A stretch of DNA of 9,204 nt from an uncultured Flavobacterium sp. (lineage in GTDB: Bacteria; Bacteroidota; Bacteroidia; Flavobacteriales; Flavobacteriaceae), in assembly GCF_946482535.1 (NCBI RefSeq), contig NZ_CAMLRU010000108.1:1-9204 (forward strand), in the 5' to 3' direction. A program made the translations under genes and the position numbers. Below the pieces are notes generated by a model that saw only the letters and a program-made list of their open reading frames with translations, did no database searches and had not been told where the DNA came from. Below, piece by piece: positions 6,687 through 9,204 of the stretch. Position 1 is the stretch's first letter, and every line of letters starts with the position of its first letter.

Positions 6687-7772
6687 ATGTGGTCCGAAAA
6701 GGATTTTATTTCAAAGCCATTTTCAACGATAATCGAAAGCGGAAGTTTTCAGTGGAGCGCACCCAGTAATATCGCTTTAGTTAAATATTGGGGCAAAAAA
6801 GAACACCAAATTCCGGCCAATCCTTCGGTGAGTTTTACGCTCAACAATTGTAAAACCATTACCAAATTGGCTTTCGCCAAAAAAGAAAACAATGATAGTT
6901 TCTCTTTCGATTTACTTTTTGAAGGCAAACCCAAAGAAGATTTCAAACCCAAAATTCAAAAGTTTTTGGAACGCATAGAAGTCTATTGCCCTTACTTAAA
7001 AGAGTTTCATCTCACTATTGATACCGAAAACACTTTTCCACATAGTTCCGGCATCGCTTCTTCTGCTTCGGGCATGGCTGCTTTGGCCATGAATATCATG
7101 AGTTTGGAAAAAGCTTTGAACCCCGAAATGAACGAAGATTTCTTTTACCAAAAAGCATCTTTCCTAGCTAGATTAGGTTCGGGAAGCGCTTGCCGAAGTG
7201 TAAAAGGAAGTGTTGTCGTTTGGGGAAAACAGGCCCAAATCACAGGAAGCTCTGATTTGTACGGTGTGGAATTTCCAACCAAAATTCACGACAACTTCAA
7301 AAACTATCAAGATACCATTCTCTTAGTTGATAAAGGTGAAAAACAGGTTTCGAGTACGATTGGCCATGACTTAATGCACAACCATCCGTTTGCCGAACAA
7401 CGTTTTGCGCAAGCCCATGACAATTTATCCGCTATTAAAAAAGTTTTAGAAAACGGCAATTTAACCGAATTCATCAAAATTGTAGAAAGTGAAGCCTTGA
7501 CTTTACACGCCATGATGATGACCTCGATGCCCTATTTTATTTTGATGAAACCCAACACTTTGGAAATCATTAATAAAATTTGGCAATTCAGAAATGAAAC
7601 GAATATTCCTATATGTTTTACCCTCGATGCCGGCGCCAACGTGCATGTTTTGTATCCCGAAAACGTTAGAGAGAGTGTTTTGCAATTTATTCAGACCGAA
7701 TTAGTTGGCTATTGTCAAAATGGTAACTATATTTGTGATGCTATTGGAAACGGAGCAATAAAAATTCTATGA
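6687..7772 (+). CDS. mvaD: Diphosphomevalonate decarboxylase
   Basis: This GHMP-superfamily enzyme carries out the ATP-dependent decarboxylation of mevalonate 5-diphosphate to isopentenyl diphosphate, the last step of the classical mevalonate pathway, in the cytosol. With the start at 6687 it has 361 residues. Family motifs are SAPSNIALVKYWGKK at 24-38, the phosphate-binding loop HSSGIASSASG at 119-129, GSGSACRS at 164-171 with the substrate-binding Arg170, and FTLDAGAN with the catalytic Asp314. All key residues are present. An in-frame ATG at 6660 would add nine residues (MYLCLNFKS). I prefer 6687 because a -7-like element overlaps that extension and the shorter start gives the expected distance to the APSNIALVKYW motif. 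It is the first gene of a plus-strand operon and overlaps the next gene by ATGA. Confidence 0.93.
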   Translation: MWSEKDFISKPFSTIIESGSFQWSAPSNIALVKYWGKKEHQIPANPSVSFTLNNCKTITKLAFAKKENNDSFSFDLLFEGKPKEDFKPKIQKFLERIEVYCPYLKEFHLTIDTENTFPHSSGIASSASGMAALAMNIMSLEKALNPEMNEDFFYQKASFLARLGSGSACRSVKGSVVVWGKQAQITGSSDLYGVEFPTKIHDNFKNYQDTILLVDKGEKQVSSTIGHDLMHNHPFAEQRFAQAHDNLSAIKKVLENGNLTEFIKIVESEALTLHAMMMTSMPYFILMKPNTLEIINKIWQFRNETNIPICFTLDAGANVHVLYPENVRESVLQFIQTELVGYCQNGNYICDAIGNGAIKIL

Positions 7773-8707
7773 AAGGACCATTATTTTACTCAAAGATTCT
7801 TCTCTTCGGAGAATACGGAATTATTAAAGATTCTAAAGGTTTATCCATTCCTTACAACTTCTACAACGGCGCTTTAAAAGTGGATGAAAATCCAACTGAA
7901 GAAGCCCTGAAATCTAACGCAAGTTTACGTCGATTTGTAACCTATTTGGAGCAACTCCAAAAAGACCAACCGGAATTAGTGACGTTCAACTTAGACGGAC
8001 TGAAAACCGATGTAGAACGCGGCATGTATTTCGATTCCAGTATTCCGCAAGGATACGGCGTGGGCAGCAGCGGTGCTTTGGTAGCAGCTATTTATGACAA
8101 ATACGCCAATGACAAAATCACGGTTTTAGAAAACTTAACCCGTGAAAAACTGTTGCAACTCAAAGTCATTTTTTCCCAAATGGAATCATTCTTCCACGGA
8201 AAAAGTTCCGGTCTTGACCCGTTAAACAGCTATTTGAGCATTCCTATTCTCATCAATTCTAAAGACAATATCGAAGCCACCGGCATTCCGTCACAAAGTG
8301 CTACCGGAAAAGGCGCCGTGTTTTTGTTAGACTCAGGAATCGTTGGAGAAACCGCCCCAATGGTTAACATTTTCATGGAAAACCTTAAAGAAGAAGGCTT
8401 CCGTAAAATGCTCAAATCACAATTCATCAAATACACCGACGCTTGTGTGGAAAATTTCCTGGGCGGCGATATGAAATCTTTGTTTGCCAATACCAAACAA
8501 CTCTCTAAAGTAGTCTTAAACCATTTCAAACCCATGATTCCGGAAGAGTTTCACGGCGTTTGGCAAAAAGGAATTGAAACTAACGATTACTACCTCAAAC
8601 TTTGCGGTTCCGGCGGTGGCGGTTATATCTTAGGCTTTACCGAAGATTTAGAAAAGGCAAAACAATCCCTCAAAGATTACAAATTGGAAGTGGTTTACCA
8701 ATTCTAA
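7769..8707 (+). CDS. GHMP kinase, mevalonate kinase type
   Basis: The 312-residue kinase probably phosphorylates mevalonate with ATP, feeding the same pathway as the decarboxylase it overlaps by 4 bases. GHMP motif 1 is YSKILLFGEYGII at 7-19, with Lys9 matching the catalytic-site lysine. Motif 2, the ATP loop, is QGYGVGSSGAL at 94-104. FFHGKSSGLDP at 141-151 carries the probable catalytic base Asp150 in the SGxD context of mevalonate kinases, with Glu139 as the likely magnesium ligand. Motif 3 is CGSGGGGYILGF at 279-290. One point differs from classical mevalonate kinases: motif 1 reads GEY where they have GEH, and GEY is common in phosphomevalonate kinases. The SGLD segment and operon position still favour mevalonate kinase, but the exact phosphorylation step is not proved by sequence. 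No signal peptide; cytosolic. Confidence 0.85.
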   Translation: MKGPLFYSKILLFGEYGIIKDSKGLSIPYNFYNGALKVDENPTEEALKSNASLRRFVTYLEQLQKDQPELVTFNLDGLKTDVERGMYFDSSIPQGYGVGSSGALVAAIYDKYANDKITVLENLTREKLLQLKVIFSQMESFFHGKSSGLDPLNSYLSIPILINSKDNIEATGIPSQSATGKGAVFLLDSGIVGETAPMVNIFMENLKEEGFRKMLKSQFIKYTDACVENFLGGDMKSLFANTKQLSKVVLNHFKPMIPEEFHGVWQKGIETNDYYLKLCGSGGGGYILGFTEDLEKAKQSLKDYKLEVVYQF

Positions 8708-8717
8708 TTACCCAATA

Positions 8718-9204
8718 ATGTTAAGCCGAAAAACCAAACACACCTTACTGAAAATCATCAGTATGTTTTCTGTGGTTCGCGGTTATAACATTCCGATTAT
8801 TGCTTTAGCCCAATATTTATCAGCCATATTCATTTTGGCTCCCGAAAAAAGAGCACTCGATGTCTTACTCGATTTCAATTTGTTTATCATTGTAATCGTT
8901 TCCGGACTGACCATTGCTTCGGGTTATATCATCAATAATTTTTACGACAGCAAAAAAGACTTAATCAATCGCCCCAACAAATCCCAACTCGACCGATTGG
9001 TCAGCCAAAAAACCAAACTGCAAGTTTACTTTACCGTCAATTTTATCGTTTTTTTATTGGCTTTCTTGGTTTCACTTAGAGCCGTTTTGTTTTTATCGGC
9101 CTATATTTTCCTAATCTGGTTTTATTAGCATAAACTAAAAAAAATAGTAGTTATAGTCAACCAGACTGCCGCTTTTTTAGCCGTATTACCATTCTTTTCG
9201 ATTC
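8718..9204 (+). pseudogene. UbiA prenyltransferase (digeranylgeranylglyceryl-phosphate-synthase-like), interrupted by in-frame TAG; 3' end outside window
   Basis: UbiA enzymes are membrane proteins that transfer a polyprenyl chain to an acceptor, with magnesium held by aspartate motifs. Residues 1-136 show a first helix region (about 24-41), a second (about 54-72), the motif NNFYDSKKDLINRP at 73-86 with Asn73, Asp77 and Asp81 spaced as NxxxDxxxD, and further helices at about 103-119 and 122-136. Codon 137 (9126-9128) is TAG. The same frame then stays open and reads HKLKKIVVIVNQ and TAAFLAVLPFFSI to the last base, which looks like the normal continuation of this family. The interruption is therefore a single nonsense codon and not a frameshift. 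The gene starts 10 bases after the kinase stop, completing a mevalonate-prenyl transfer operon. Related flavobacterial proteins are usually labelled geranylgeranylglycerol-phosphate geranylgeranyltransferase; the acceptor here is unproved. A sequencing error is possible, in which case this is an intact gene. Confidence 0.82.
9126..9128 (+). other. In-frame TAG (amber) codon inside the prenyltransferase
   Basis: The codon follows IWFY and precedes HKLKK in one continuous frame from 8718 to the window end. One base change would restore a sense codon: TCG for serine (the residue I would expect before HKL in relatives), TAC or TAT for tyrosine, or TTG for leucine. Confidence 0.8.

Noticed and set aside
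8230..8535. 101-codon minus-strand open frame within the GHMP kinase gene
   Set aside because: It is antisense to strongly conserved kinase sequence, with no promoter-like element or recognisable protein motif.

Overview
The window looks like chromosomal DNA of a Bacteroidetes bacterium, most likely a Flavobacterium or close relative. The evidence is low-GC A/T-rich coding sequence, start sites without clear Shine-Dalgarno sequences, TAnnTTTG-type -7 promoter elements, a large secreted protein ending in a type IX secretion (T9SS) type A sorting domain, and mevalonate-pathway genes in a gene order I associate with flavobacteria. I see no rRNA, tRNA, CRISPR array, insertion sequence or phage gene.

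Layout: (1) 2-2684 is a tightly packed plus-strand operon: the C-terminal part of a GH13 alpha-amylase cut by the window edge, a cytosolic glycerophosphodiester phosphodiesterase 2 bp further on, and a BaiN/HI0933-family flavoprotein that overlaps it by ATGA. (2) 2681-2863 is a decayed gene. It keeps a signal-peptide-like start, which again overlaps the flavoprotein stop by ATGA, and the last ~44 residues of a T9SS sorting domain, with the body missing and the frame broken. (3) 2920-6072 is a single-gene unit for a 1050-residue secreted, surface-type protein: signal peptide, CUB-FN3-CUB-FN3-CUB, a calcium-loop-like motif, a DUF7619-like domain and the T9SS sorting domain. It ends at a strong hairpin terminator shared with the convergent tspO gene. 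(4) 6122-6598 (minus) is tspO. (5) 6687 onward is a plus-strand mevalonate/prenyl-lipid operon: diphosphomevalonate decarboxylase, a GHMP kinase of mevalonate-kinase type (ATGA overlap), and a UbiA prenyltransferase resembling digeranylgeranylglyceryl-phosphate synthases. The last gene is interrupted by an in-frame TAG and runs off the window.

The kinase and decarboxylase would supply isopentenyl diphosphate, and the UbiA enzyme would use a polyprenyl diphosphate made from it. TspO, a membrane protein that binds porphyrins and other hydrophobic ligands, is transcribed divergently from this operon across a short AT-rich region that carries a perfect 13-bp inverted repeat. The points most worth a second look are the nonsense codon in the prenyltransferase, the collapsed secretion gene at 2681-2863, and the inverted repeat between tspO and the mevalonate operon. 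None of these is proof of a new system; most of the window is conventional flavobacterial content.
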